From the NCBI GenBank assembly GCA_021739765.1, contig JAIPBD010000003.1:62001-126000 (forward strand): 64,000 nucleotides of DNA, given 5' to 3'. This document shows positions 1 to 8,733 of the stretch, piece after piece. The stretch's first letter is position 1, and the number at the start of each line of letters is the position of its first letter. The translations under genes were made by a program, and so were the position numbers. Below the pieces are notes generated by a model that did not search any database, had not been told where the DNA came from, and saw only the letters and a list, made by a program, of their open reading frames with translations. The DNA is from Melioribacteraceae bacterium. Its GTDB lineage: Bacteria > Bacteroidota > Ignavibacteria > Ignavibacteriales > Melioribacteraceae.

Positions 1-1769
1 CTCCTTTTTTGATCAGCCCACACTCCAACACTCGTTTGTACATCGCTGCGGAAAGAGTATTCAGAAGTGATGATCGGGGAAACAATTGGCAGGTAATTAG
101 TGACGATTTAACTACAAAAACCGATCGTAATTCTTTCAAAGTTATGGATAAATATTGGAGCATTGACGCGGTTGTAAAGGATGTTTCTACTTCTCAGTTC
201 GGTTTGATTATTTCGTTGGCTGAATCAAAATTAAAGGAAAATTTAATTTATGCCGGTACTGATGATGGTTTGATTCAAAGATCCGAGGATGCAAAAACAT
301 GGACTAAGATCGATAATTTCGGTGATGTTCCGAAGTTTACTCCGGTTCATGATATTCTGCCTTCGAAACATAACGAAAATGTGGTCTATGCTGTATTTAA
401 CAACCACAAAGCCGATGACATGAAACCTTATGTTTTGAAAAGTGAAAACAAAGGGAAATCGTGGAATTCAATTGCCGGCGATTTGCCGGAAAACGGACCG
501 GTCAGCACAATTGTTGAAGATCCGGTAAATCCAAATCTTCTGTTTGTGGGAACCGAATGGGGAGTTTATTTTACTGTTAACGGCGGTAAAAAATGGATTC
601 AACTTAATAGTGGAATGCCAAAAGTGAAAATTCCCGAACTTTCAATTCAAGAGAGAGAAAAAGATTTGGTCGCAGCTTCATTCGGAAGAGGATTTTTCGT
701 TATGGATGATTATTCACCTCTGAGAGAAGTTTCTTCGGATGTGTTCGAAAAAGATGCACATCTATTTGATATAAAAGACGCTAAAATCTTTAGATACAAA
801 TCCGGGAAATATGGACAAGGCGCCAACTATTACCGTGCACCAAATCCTGAGTTCGGAGCAACTTTTACTTATTGGATTAAGGAAGTTCCCAAATCTCTTA
901 AATCAATTCGTAAAGAAAAAGAGAAAGAACTTTTTAAGGATGGAAAACCAATTCCTCAGCCGACTTATGAAGAATTAAAAGCTGAAGAAGACGAAATTTC
1001 TCCTTATTTAGTTTTCTCAATTATAGACGATGCCGGAAATGAAATCAAAAAAATAACAAAATCCGCAAGCAAAGGAATTCAAAGGATGAACTGGGATTTA
1101 ACTTTAAACAGTTATAATCCGGCTAGATTAAAAGACAATAAATTTAATCCGACAGCAAAACAAAGCAGCGGATTGTATGTGTTGCCCGGTTCTTACAAAG
1201 TCTCTCTTTCGATGATTTCAAAGGGTGAAGAAAAGCTGCTTGTTCCTCCTACTGAGTTCAATGTTGATTTACTTGAACATCATTCTTTGCCTCCAAAAAA
1301 TCTCGCTGATAAAACCAAGTTTGAAAAAGACGCTCTTGAACTGGCAAGAAAGGTTGTCGGTGCGAGAGAATTAACATCCGATTTAGTTACAAAAGTTGAG
1401 CTTTTCAAACAGACTGTTCAGCAAACTCCGGATGCCGGATTCGATCTTCTGAAGAAAATCGAATTAACTTCAGAGAAACTTGACAAGATCAATTACAAAT
1501 TTAGAGGGAAACCGGCAAAGGCAAGCACGGAAGAAATTCCGCCGGCAATTGTGCCGTTAAATTGGAGATTAAACGATTTGCTCGGACCTTCATATTATTC
1601 TCATGCGGACATTGTTCAAAGTCAACGAAGCGCTTATGAGGTTTTATCAACCGAACTTCCCGCGATTATTTCAGATTTGAAAACAATAATGTTTGTTGAA
1701 GTTAAAGCTATTGAAGATGAGTTGGAAAAACTCGGGGCTAATTGGACACCGGGAAGAATTATTGAATAA
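1..1769 (+). CDS. Sortilin/VPS10-type BNR-repeat protein, C-terminal part (5'-truncated)
   Basis: The reading frame is open to the first complete codon of the window and the apparent TTG start at 9 is internal, so the N-terminus lies outside. The visible 586 residues contain BNR/sortilin-type beta-propeller repeats in the first third: short blades with S-x-D-x-G-x-x-W style turns such as SDDRGNNWQV, SEDAKTWTKI, SENKGKSWNS and NGGKKWIQL. A less repetitive C-terminal half follows, where a stretch like DDAGNEIKKI leads into a beta-sandwich-like region and then a helical tail. Bacteroidota encode many roughly 1000-residue exported proteins of this build, usually labelled VPS10 or glycosyl hydrolase; no hydrolase activity is shown by the sequence. 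No T9SS tail is visible. A hairpin follows the stop. Family call is firm, function unknown. Confidence 0.8.
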   Translation, partial: PFLISPHSNTRLYIAAERVFRSDDRGNNWQVISDDLTTKTDRNSFKVMDKYWSIDAVVKDVSTSQFGLIISLAESKLKENLIYAGTDDGLIQRSEDAKTWTKIDNFGDVPKFTPVHDILPSKHNENVVYAVFNNHKADDMKPYVLKSENKGKSWNSIAGDLPENGPVSTIVEDPVNPNLLFVGTEWGVYFTVNGGKKWIQLNSGMPKVKIPELSIQEREKDLVAASFGRGFFVMDDYSPLREVSSDVFEKDAHLFDIKDAKIFRYKSGKYGQGANYYRAPNPEFGATFTYWIKEVPKSLKSIRKEKEKELFKDGKPIPQPTYEELKAEEDEISPYLVFSIIDDAGNEIKKITKSASKGIQRMNWDLTLNSYNPARLKDNKFNPTAKQSSGLYVLPGSYKVSLSMISKGEEKLLVPPTEFNVDLLEHHSLPPKNLADKTKFEKDALELARKVVGARELTSDLVTKVELFKQTVQQTPDAGFDLLKKIELTSEKLDKINYKFRGKPAKASTEEIPPAIVPLNWRLNDLLGPSYYSHADIVQSQRSAYEVLSTELPAIISDLKTIMFVEVKAIEDELEKLGANWTPGRIIE

Positions 1770-1779
1770 AGAAAGTCTT

Positions 1780-1809
1780 GTGGTGACGCACAAAAGGGTG
1801 CGTCACCAC
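1780..1809. terminator. Perfect 12-bp stem hairpin after the BNR gene
   Basis: GTGGTGACGCAC and GTGCGTCACCAC form a perfect 12-bp stem with a 6-nt loop, starting 11 nt after the stop codon of the upstream gene. No T-run follows on either strand, so it is either a terminator without a strong U-tract or a dispersed palindromic repeat. Its GACGCA core also occurs in the hairpin at 8698-8725. Confidence 0.45.
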
Positions 1810-2099
1810 TAATCAATCACACTATTTAGCTTCGCGGAAAACAGGTATAATTCTCTACAAAGTAAGTTGATTTTCACCCTACGCTGGATATCCAAAACAG
1901 AACAAAGAGGCAATCTTTTTCTCTTTCAACAAATTTTGGCTAAAAACACACCTTGTTAATCGGTAAAATTGGATGAAAAAAGACCAAAATTTTAGAAAGC
2001 AGCTATTTGATTTTATTATGGAAAAATTAATCTTTGTGTTTACAGCGATTCATGACGATTTTTTGAGACAAGTCACTTCCACTCTACATTAAGTACAAT
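1810..2099. other. Intergenic spacer, nothing firm
   Basis: About 290 bases between the hairpin and the 3' end of the DUF1801 gene on the other strand. It holds one 39-codon ATG frame on the plus strand (1973-2092) with weak ribosome binding context and no recognisable features. I see no RNA gene or repeat here. Confidence 0.4.
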
Positions 2100-2543
2100 T
2101 TATTGTGATATTTTTCGCTTCCCAAGTAAAGGCTGATTTTTTATCAAATGATAACGTAATGCCATTTCGATACATTCTTTCAGCTCCTTTTGTGGCACTT
2201 CCGCATCTAACTCAAATCTTATGGCTCTATTGTTTTCAAATATGAATAATTCTCCATACAATTCTTTAAACGTCGGCACCAACTTACCGGTACATTTAAA
2301 ATACAGTGAATAAAAGTCAGGCGTCTTTTCCTTCCAATCTATTCTTATCGTACTACCTTTTTTAACTAAGTAACTTGGCTCGCCCCATTTCAAAGTCTCT
2401 TCAATTTCATTTATTGTTTCAATTTTTCCAGCAGTTTCAAGAATTAATTCTCTCAGTACATTTAGTTTTATTCTTACTTTTTGCGGATAGTTATTGAACT
2501 TCCGTTCAACTTCCGGATCCTTCTTGATAATTAATTTTTTCAT
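2100..2543 (-). CDS. DUF1801 domain protein
   Basis: About 147 residues from the ATG at 2543 (MKKLIIKKDPEVERKF...). A start 69 nt further upstream is possible, but it adds a stretch unlike the family. The body matches the DUF1801 (YdhG-like) fold: an N-terminal helix pair (VERKFNNYPQKVRIKLNVLRELI), the conserved ETLKWGEPSY motif at about residues 50-60, a beta-meander with KGSTIRIDWK, and the C-terminal helical stretch ELKECIEMALRYH. Members of this family are small soluble proteins related to frataxin-like folds; no reaction is established. It heads a leftward cluster of small accessory genes. Family call is confident, role unknown. Confidence 0.75.
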   Translation of the reverse strand: MKKLIIKKDPEVERKFNNYPQKVRIKLNVLRELILETAGKIETINEIEETLKWGEPSYLVKKGSTIRIDWKEKTPDFYSLYFKCTGKLVPTFKELYGELFIFENNRAIRFELDAEVPQKELKECIEMALRYHLIKNQPLLGKRKISQ

Positions 2544-2792
2544 ATTTTTTATTTCCGCCAGAATAAAATATCCTAATCTACGCACAACCGATTTGAAGAA
2601 AATCGGCGACATAGCTTCGAAGAATTAATACTAAATAATACCTATTCCAAAATATTGTGGGATGAATTTATGGTCAATAATCTGTAATCATAATTATTGC
2701 GACAGATATAGACTTTCGCAAAAAACATAGCACAAATTAATCGAATTTATTCCTTTCCTTTCCTTGATCCCATTAGTCGCTTTTGAATTTTT

Positions 2793-3434
2793 TCAATGAT
2801 TTTCAGGAAATAATTCCGCTTTTCTTTTTTCCATTTCCGAAGCTATAACTTGTTCGCTTTCACCTTTTTGTTTTAGTTTTTCAATGATATTGCAATAACT
2901 TTGAAAATCTCTATCCTGACTTAATTTGAATATATTTTCCATTCCCAGAATCTCGATTTCAATACCCACGATTGCTTTCATTACTCTATGTTTAAAATCA
3001 TCAGGCAGATTCTCGAATGTTGTTGTTGAGTTCTCATTGTAGTTTTCGAAGTGGAGGCTGGTTTTCTTCAAAATTTCTTCAAGATCATTATCCCCCAGAA
3101 AACGGATTTTTCCTTTAACATGAACACTCATGTAATTCCAGGTTGAAGCGGTATGTGGATTACTGTACCAAGTACCGCTTACATAGGTGTGATGACCGGT
3201 GAAAACAACGAGTACATTTTCATTCTCTAAAAATGCTTTGTGGTGATCTGTATTCCTCATTATATGGCTTCGCAGAAACTGTTTCCCGTTTAGGTTATCG
3301 ATAAAAACGGGAACTTGAGTAACGACCGGCATCTTGTCGGCATTGCAGCCGGTCAGGAACGCAAATGGATATTTCTCTATAAAATCCTCAATTACTTTTG
3401 GATTTTTTTCCTTGTGGTAAGGCAAATCATACAT
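2793..3434 (-). CDS. PaiB-like FMN-binding protein
   Basis: 213 residues beginning MYDLPYH, the typical start of the PaiB / FMN-binding negative transcriptional regulator family. Family hallmarks are the split-barrel flavin-binding core: the PFAFLTGCNADKMPVVTQVPVF strand pair near residue 25, the LRSHIMRNTDHHK segment near 55, VVFTGHHTYVSGTWY near 75-90 and a TWNYMSVHVKGK strand near 100. In Bacillus subtilis PaiB is tied to sporulation and protease regulation; most homologues are uncharacterised and DNA binding should not be assumed. It stands alone with about 180-nt and 90-nt spacers to its neighbours. Family firm, function inferred only by name. Confidence 0.82.
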   Translation of the reverse strand: MYDLPYHKEKNPKVIEDFIEKYPFAFLTGCNADKMPVVTQVPVFIDNLNGKQFLRSHIMRNTDHHKAFLENENVLVVFTGHHTYVSGTWYSNPHTASTWNYMSVHVKGKIRFLGDNDLEEILKKTSLHFENYNENSTTTFENLPDDFKHRVMKAIVGIEIEILGMENIFKLSQDRDFQSYCNIIEKLKQKGESEQVIASEMEKRKAELFPENH

Positions 3435-3527
3435 GGTTGTTTTTCCGGATTTGAATGATTAAATAGATTGTAAGAAGCAACTAAATGTCGGCACTTGCAC
3501 GTTTTGTAAATGATTTGAAATTGAAGA

Positions 3528-3878
3528 TTAGTTCCTAAGAATTTTCTCCATCTTTTTGCCTCTTGCTAATTCATCAATCAATTTATCCATATAACGAATT
3601 TTTTGCATCAATTCATCCTTAATTTCTTCAACTCTGTAACCACAGATAAGGCCTGTAATTTTTGAGACATTCGGATTAATTTGCGGTGCCTCGGCGAAGA
3701 ATGTTTCGAAATCGGTTTTGTTTTCTATCTGTTTTTGAAGTGAATCCTGATCATACCCCGTCAGCCAGCAGATAATTGTGTCAACTTCTTCTTTTGTGCG
3801 TCCCTTTTTCTCAGCTTTTGTGATATAGTGTGGATAAACGCCTGCGAAGGACATTTTATATACTCTTTCGTTTGACAT
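3528..3878 (-). CDS. DUF2200 family protein
   Basis: 116 residues starting [18 protein letters not shown], which with the following [23 protein letters not shown] segment is characteristic of DUF2200, a small all-alpha bacterial family. The C-terminus carries [31 protein letters not shown], also conserved. A purine-rich AAAGGGAAAG stretch just upstream of the ATG serves as ribosome binding site. No function is known for the family; it often sits, as here, among other small accessory genes such as DUF1801 and PaiB-like proteins. Confidence 0.8.
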   Translation of the reverse strand: MSNERVYKMSFAGVYPHYITKAEKKGRTKEEVDTIICWLTGYDQDSLQKQIENKTDFETFFAEAPQINPNVSKITGLICGYRVEEIKDELMQKIRYMDKLIDELARGKKMEKILRN

Positions 3879-4113
3879 GACTTTCCCTTTCTGTTTTGTT
3901 GGAAGTTGGCTCCGTCTGATAAACTTGGCAAAAAATGATTTAAGTTCCTACCGTACTCATTCTGTGGCGCAAAATTTTTAGTAAATAAATTGAGGAAAAA
4001 TGTCCGGATCATTCACTCGAATAAGTATTAGTCGGGAACATCCATCGAAATATATTAGGCCTAAAACCCAACTACAAGTTCGCGGCACTCAGGAGAAGAC
4101 TCAACCAAAAATG

Positions 4114-5154
4114 TTATGAATTTTTATTATTTCTCAAAATTTTCACAATTCGGTTGTATACGATTTCCGATAAAGTCCAGGTGTAACCGTCAAAATTTGT
4201 TGTATTTACAAATTGAATGACAACCGCGTCAATATCCGTATGGTACTTGGCAATGCTTTGATAGCCTGGTATCAAGCCGGTGTGATTATAAACGTAAATT
4301 GAAGTATAGATCTCCTGCTCTCCATCATCAAACAATGAACCCTCGTTTAGTGCCCGAAGGAAAATGCCTACGTCTTCAGCGGAAGCAACCATTGAGCCAT
4401 AATCGGTGGTCTTGATATCTTCCTCGACACCAACATAGTAACCGCTCATCAAATTGTCCATATTTACTTCATGAATCGAACCGAAAGTATTTTTTAGTCC
4501 GAGAGGACTCAATATTTCTTGTTTGATGAATTCGAATTTGCCGTAACCTGTTACTTTTTCAATAAGTTCGGAGATTAACAAATAATTTGTATTTGAATAT
4601 TCATAATCTTCACCCGGTTCAAAGTTTGCCGGCAAATCAAGCACCAAGTCAAGCGCTTCTTTATTGTTTTTCGGCGGATTCATCCAATAATTAGGTGTAT
4701 TTGTCAGATTAGGAATTCCGCTTCGGTGCTGAATCATATTTCTCAATGTTATTGTTTCAGCATTTTCGATTCTTCCCACAAGTTCCGGAAAATAATCAGC
4801 GAGCGTTTTATCCAAAGACAGACGTTCGGAACTAACTAATTTCGTGATAGCCACAGCATCATATAACTTGCTGATACTGGCAATCTTGAATAATGCATGA
4901 GGATCGGCGGGTATTTTATTTTCTCGATTTTTCCATCCTGCTGAATAAAATTCGGGTGGCTTGCCACCTTCATCCACGTAAACAACAATTCCATCAAATC
5001 CGTGGTTTAGTGCATCATCAACTTGTGTTTGGATTGTATCAGGTAACGGGGCAATCCAAGCCCACAATAATGCCCATGGTACGAATATAATTGTGCATGT
5101 AATTGCAACCAGAGGCATTATAATTCCGAGAATTCGTACTGTATTATTTTTCAT
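4114..5154 (-). CDS. Class-C beta-lactamase-like serine hydrolase
   Basis: 346 residues. A long hydrophobic N-terminal segment (IIMPLVAITCTIIFVPWALLWAWIA, about residues 11-35) acts as signal or membrane anchor. The serine beta-lactamase/penicillin-binding fold follows: the S-x-x-K nucleophile motif SISK at about residue 93, a YSN motif (EYSNTNYLLI) at about 185, and HTGLIPGY near 290 in the place of the KTG/HxG motif. The sequence is short for AmpC-like enzymes. Proteins of this group are usually periplasmic D-amino-acid peptidases or esterases rather than true beta-lactamases. The gene is followed upstream by a 446-nt divergent spacer toward the metal locus. Confidence 0.85.
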   Translation of the reverse strand: MKNNTVRILGIIMPLVAITCTIIFVPWALLWAWIAPLPDTIQTQVDDALNHGFDGIVVYVDEGGKPPEFYSAGWKNRENKIPADPHALFKIASISKLYDAVAITKLVSSERLSLDKTLADYFPELVGRIENAETITLRNMIQHRSGIPNLTNTPNYWMNPPKNNKEALDLVLDLPANFEPGEDYEYSNTNYLLISELIEKVTGYGKFEFIKQEILSPLGLKNTFGSIHEVNMDNLMSGYYVGVEEDIKTTDYGSMVASAEDVGIFLRALNEGSLFDDGEQEIYTSIYVYNHTGLIPGYQSIAKYHTDIDAVVIQFVNTTNFDGYTWTLSEIVYNRIVKILRNNKNS

Positions 5155-5600
5155 AATCTTTTCCGTTTCGTGATCTATTTTTATTTTTTTAACGATTTTG
5201 CCTACAGTTCATTGCGTTGTCTGACTCAAGGTCAATAGAAATTCTGCAAGAGCAGATAACGATCCGAAGGAGAAATTCCTCTTTTCATCATCAAAAATAA
5301 TGAAGAATAGAAGTTGTTGTTATACTTTTTTTAATCCGATCCGTTCACTACTTCTCAACACTCATATTGCGTTATAGATAATTGTCCGCCAAACGGAAAA
5401 GCAAAAGTTAAAATTAATTAAAAAAAATTGATTTAAGTATATCCGCACTTTTTATCGAGAAATATTGATTAACTCTTCTTGGCACAGCATAAAGTAGCTG
5501 AGAAGTTATCACCATAATCCTTCCGAAAATTTCCATGTTAAAAGGATGTTATATACGATATTGACTTGAATTTACTAATACTAACAGATAGTTTAGTCCT
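5155..5600. other. Divergent intergenic spacer
   Basis: 446 bases between the divergently transcribed serine hydrolase and HYC_CC_PP genes. It must contain promoters for both. A TTGACT hexamer at 5561 and a TAGTTTAG octamer at 5589 are present, but their spacing does not fit the Bacteroidota consensus, so I do not call a promoter. No RNA gene, repeat or small coding frame is convincing. Confidence 0.4.
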
Positions 5601-5978
5601 ATGAAAAATTTCTCCAAAATATTTTTGATTTCCTGGTACATCTTTTTAACGATGGGATTCTCCATTGCCACACATTTTTGTGGTGGAATTGTTAATGATG
5701 TAAAACTGATATCAGTAGTTGACAGCTCAGAGCCTGAAAATTGCTGCGGAGAAAACAGCACTTGTTGTTTAACGGAAATCGAAACAATTAAGCTGACCGA
5801 TGTTCACCAAACACAGCAAATCAACTTAAAGCAATCCTTGGTTTCTTATACTTTATTGTCTATACTTTCTGATAATACCATTTCAAACAGCAATAAAAAT
5901 CTAATTTTTAAAACCACTTCTGATTTACCTTCTCCACCCGATTCAATATTCAGGCTAAACTGCGCTTATCTAATTTAG
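5601..5978 (+). CDS. HYC_CC_PP-type small exported protein
   Basis: 125 residues with an N-terminal hydrophobic signal segment (IFLISWYIFLTMGFSIATHFC). The three landmarks of the HYC_CC_PP family occur in order: ATHFCGG at about residue 24, the cysteine cluster NCCGENSTCC at about 45-56 and LPSPPDSIF near 112. Members of this family in Bacteroidota are small periplasmic or membrane proteins that lie beside heavy-metal genes; metal binding is likely from the histidine and cysteines but not demonstrated here. It is followed 66 nt later by an HMA-domain protein and a TonB receptor in the same direction, which supports a metal-handling operon. Confidence 0.72.
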   Translation: MKNFSKIFLISWYIFLTMGFSIATHFCGGIVNDVKLISVVDSSEPENCCGENSTCCLTEIETIKLTDVHQTQQINLKQSLVSYTLLSILSDNTISNSNKNLIFKTTSDLPSPPDSIFRLNCAYLI

Positions 5979-6044
5979 ACACGACCTCCTTTTTCAATCT
6001 ATTATATTAATTTTAATTAAGAAACTTCCTTAAGGAGGAAAGTC

Positions 6045-6386
6045 ATGAAAAATTTATTAGTAATTCTATTTTTATTAATTGCATACACGCTTACATCGGC
6101 ACAAGAAGTTGAAGTGACCGAAACAGAAATTGAAGTTTCGGGAGTTTGTGGAATGTGCAAGGAACGAATCGAAAAATCCATTGATATCGACCAAGTTAAA
6201 TACACCAAATGGAACAAAAGAAATAAAATGCTCTTCGTCGCTTTCGAATCAACAGTAACCGCTGATTCTCTTATGAAACGCATCGCTGCGATCGGACATG
6301 ATACCGAACTTTTCAAAGCACCAGACGAAGTTTACAATTCGCTCCCAAAGTGTTGTCGTTATAGAGAAGATGTAAGAACTCACTAA
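6045..6386 (+). CDS. Exported heavy-metal-associated (HMA) domain protein
   Basis: 113 residues with a signal peptide (MKNLLVILFLLIAYTLTSAQ) and a single HMA fold. The metal loop reads GVCGMCKERIEKSI, a CxxC variant (CGMC) at about residues 35-40; the GHDTELF segment near the end of the fold is also typical. A second cysteine pair (KCC) lies near the C-terminus. A perfect ribosome binding site, AAGGAGG, precedes the ATG. By family and position it should be a periplasmic copper or other soft-metal carrier that hands metal to or from the adjacent TonB receptor; that partnership is inference. Confidence 0.83.
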   Translation: MKNLLVILFLLIAYTLTSAQEVEVTETEIEVSGVCGMCKERIEKSIDIDQVKYTKWNKRNKMLFVAFESTVTADSLMKRIAAIGHDTELFKAPDEVYNSLPKCCRYREDVRTH

Positions 6387-6412
6387 TCAACGACTTACTT
6401 TACGGAGAGAAA

Positions 6413-8653
6413 ATGAAAGCAACATTATTTATTCTGCTTTTCCTTCTTTCGTTATCCCTGAATGCCCAGAATACAATTTCCGGCATTGTTTTAGGTGAAA
6501 ACGAAAATGGAGAAGCCACACCTTTAGCCGGAGCAAATATTATTTGGCTCGGCACAGCTTTGGGAACCGGCAGTGACTTAAACGGAAAATTTGAACTGCG
6601 GAGATCACCCGAATCAAATCATTTGGTTGTCAGTTTTATCGGATATGTTACCGATACAATTCTCGTCAAGAATAATTCTGAATTGAGCATTACTTTGTTG
6701 AGCGCACAAAACCAGCTCGATGATATTTCTGTAGTCGGTAAAAAGATGTCATCTTTTCAAAACTTTGCGCGAGTTGACAATACGTTTGTATTAACCCAGG
6801 ACGAACTTCAAAAAGCCGCATGCTGTTCTTTAGCCGAAAGTTTTGAGACCAATGCTTCGGTGGATGTTTCATTCACGGATGCGATAACGGGTGTGCAACA
6901 AATTGAGATGCTCGGGCTAAGCGGCATTTACACACAAACCACAATGGAGGCTCTTCCTTTTATCAGAGGTCTTTATTCTAAAAAAGGTTTTGCTTTTGTG
7001 CCCGGGACCTGGATCAAAGCTATAAATGTTTCAAAAGGAATTGGTTCGGTTTCTAACGGATATGAATCTATAACGGGACAAATTGATATTGATCTTAAAA
7101 AACCGTTCGACAATCTCGCAGCGAACAACGGATTAGTTAACATCTACGCAAATCAAGATCAAAGGTTTGAAGCTAATGTTGATTACAGATTCGATGTTTC
7201 AAAAGATATTCACGCCGTAACTTTGTTGCACGGCAGTTCGATGAATTACGAATTTGACGGCAACGGCGACTCGTTTATGGATATGCCGACTTTCGAAGCG
7301 TTTAATTTAATGCAAAGATTTCAGTATGTGGATACAGATGGATTAGTCGCGCATCTCGATTTACAATTCGTAAATGATGAAAAAAGAGGTGGAATGCTGA
7401 ATGGGGGAAATCCGAATTTAAATCGTTATGGCTTTAATTCGTTATCTCAATTGTTCAAAATTTCAGCAAAGACCGGATATGTTTTTCAGGATGATGTTGG
7501 TAAAAGCATCGGTTTCCAATTGTCATATTCCGGCTATAACAATGAAGCGCTTTACGGATTGAGAAATTATTTGGGCGATCAAATAACTCTTTTTATGAAT
7601 TTACTTTATCAAACCAACCTCTTTAATGAGAACAACTCGATCCGCGCGGGGGCAAGTTTTAACTATGATGAATTTGACGAGAGTTTCACCAATCTTCAAT
7701 TCACACGCACGGAACGTGTACCCGGCGTTTATTTGGAATATACTTACAAGCAGGGAGAAGAATTTTCAAGTGTTATCGGTTTGCGTTATGATTCCCATAA
7801 TTATTACGGAAATTTATTTACACCCAGAATACATTTGAGATACAGCCCCACAATCGATTGGGTTTTTCGGGCCGCGGCGGGGAAAGGCTTCAGAACTTCG
7901 AACATATTTACGGAATATGCTTCAAACTTCGCTTCTTCACGAAATATTGTGATCGAAAGATCAAACAATTTCGGATATGGTTTGAATCAAGAAGAGGCTT
8001 GGAATTTTGGAATCAGCATAACCCATTACTTTATGTATAATTGGAATGACGCGACTCTTTCAATTGATTTTTACAGAACACAATTTGATAATATGACAAT
8101 CGCCGATCTCGATTCAAATCCGCACACGATTCAGTTTTTATCAGTGAATAACGGTTCGTACTCTAATTCATTTCAAGCTGAGTTGAATTTCTTTCCCTTT
8201 GAAAATTTGAGCACGCGTTTAGCATATCGATTTATTGACGCCCGGCAAAAATTTAATGGGGAGTGGAAGGAAAAGCCATTTACCTCAAAGCATAGAACTT
8301 TAATCAATTTCGGTTACAGCACCGAAAAAGAAAACGATCACGATTCCCAAATGTTGTACGATTTGACGATCCAGTGGTTTGGCGATAAACGGATTCCTTC
8401 AACCGAACTAAATCCCGTTGGTTTTAGGGCAAGGGAATATTCACCCGATTTCGCGATTGTAAATGCACAAGTTACACGCACATTTAACGGATATTTTGAT
8501 TTGTATCTCGGTGTGGAAAATTTACTCGGCTTCAAACAAGACAACCCGATTATTGATCCGGCGAATCCATATGGTCAATTTTTTGATGCTTCGCTGATTT
8601 GGGGTCCGATTAAAGGTAGAGTTGTTTACAGCGGATTGCGATGGAAGTTGTAG
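6413..8653 (+). CDS. TonB-dependent receptor, metal-type
   Basis: 746 residues. Signal peptide (LFILLFLLSLSLNAQ), then a carboxypeptidase-regulatory-like beta-sandwich (about 20-105, ISGIVLGENENGEATPLAGANI), a plug domain (about 120-230) and an outer-membrane beta-barrel ending VVYSGLRWKL. The plug contains a vicinal cysteine pair in KAACCSLAESFE, a feature seen in TonB receptors that sit next to HMA and HYC_CC_PP genes. The receptor is 26 nt downstream of the HMA gene and preceded by GGAGA, so the three genes form one operon. Substrate is probably copper or a copper complex, inferred from neighbours. No RND or P-type efflux gene is adjacent. Confidence 0.88.
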   Translation: MKATLFILLFLLSLSLNAQNTISGIVLGENENGEATPLAGANIIWLGTALGTGSDLNGKFELRRSPESNHLVVSFIGYVTDTILVKNNSELSITLLSAQNQLDDISVVGKKMSSFQNFARVDNTFVLTQDELQKAACCSLAESFETNASVDVSFTDAITGVQQIEMLGLSGIYTQTTMEALPFIRGLYSKKGFAFVPGTWIKAINVSKGIGSVSNGYESITGQIDIDLKKPFDNLAANNGLVNIYANQDQRFEANVDYRFDVSKDIHAVTLLHGSSMNYEFDGNGDSFMDMPTFEAFNLMQRFQYVDTDGLVAHLDLQFVNDEKRGGMLNGGNPNLNRYGFNSLSQLFKISAKTGYVFQDDVGKSIGFQLSYSGYNNEALYGLRNYLGDQITLFMNLLYQTNLFNENNSIRAGASFNYDEFDESFTNLQFTRTERVPGVYLEYTYKQGEEFSSVIGLRYDSHNYYGNLFTPRIHLRYSPTIDWVFRAAAGKGFRTSNIFTEYASNFASSRNIVIERSNNFGYGLNQEEAWNFGISITHYFMYNWNDATLSIDFYRTQFDNMTIADLDSNPHTIQFLSVNNGSYSNSFQAELNFFPFENLSTRLAYRFIDARQKFNGEWKEKPFTSKHRTLINFGYSTEKENDHDSQMLYDLTIQWFGDKRIPSTELNPVGFRAREYSPDFAIVNAQVTRTFNGYFDLYLGVENLLGFKQDNPIIDPANPYGQFFDASLIWGPIKGRVVYSGLRWKL

Positions 8654-8697
8654 AAATTTTATAATTGAATTCGGAATTGAGATAAAAAAATAAAAAA

Positions 8698-8725
8698 GTA
8701 GAGACGCATCGAGCTGCGTCTCTAC
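8698..8725 (-). terminator. Rho-independent terminator of hslU
   Basis: GTAGAGACGCA pairs with TGCGTCTCTAC (11-bp perfect stem, 6-nt loop). On the minus strand the stem is followed directly by TTTTTTATTTTTTTAT, an excellent U-tract, so it terminates the leftward hslVU transcript. It also lies 44 nt past the stop of the rightward TonB receptor gene and may act on both. Confidence 0.8.
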
Positions 8726-8733
8726 AGATAAGT

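Noticed and set aside
1973-2092. 39-codon ATG frame in the first spacer
   Set aside because: No convincing ribosome binding site, no membrane or domain feature, flanked by degenerate sequence.
3761-4012. 83-residue frame upstream of and overlapping the DUF2200 gene
   Set aside because: It overlaps the DUF2200 coding sequence in another frame and has no recognisable composition or start context.
5561-5596. Promoter for the metal locus (TTGACT and TAGTTTAG)
   Set aside because: Spacing of 25 nt is too long and the second box would leave only 4 nt before the start codon.
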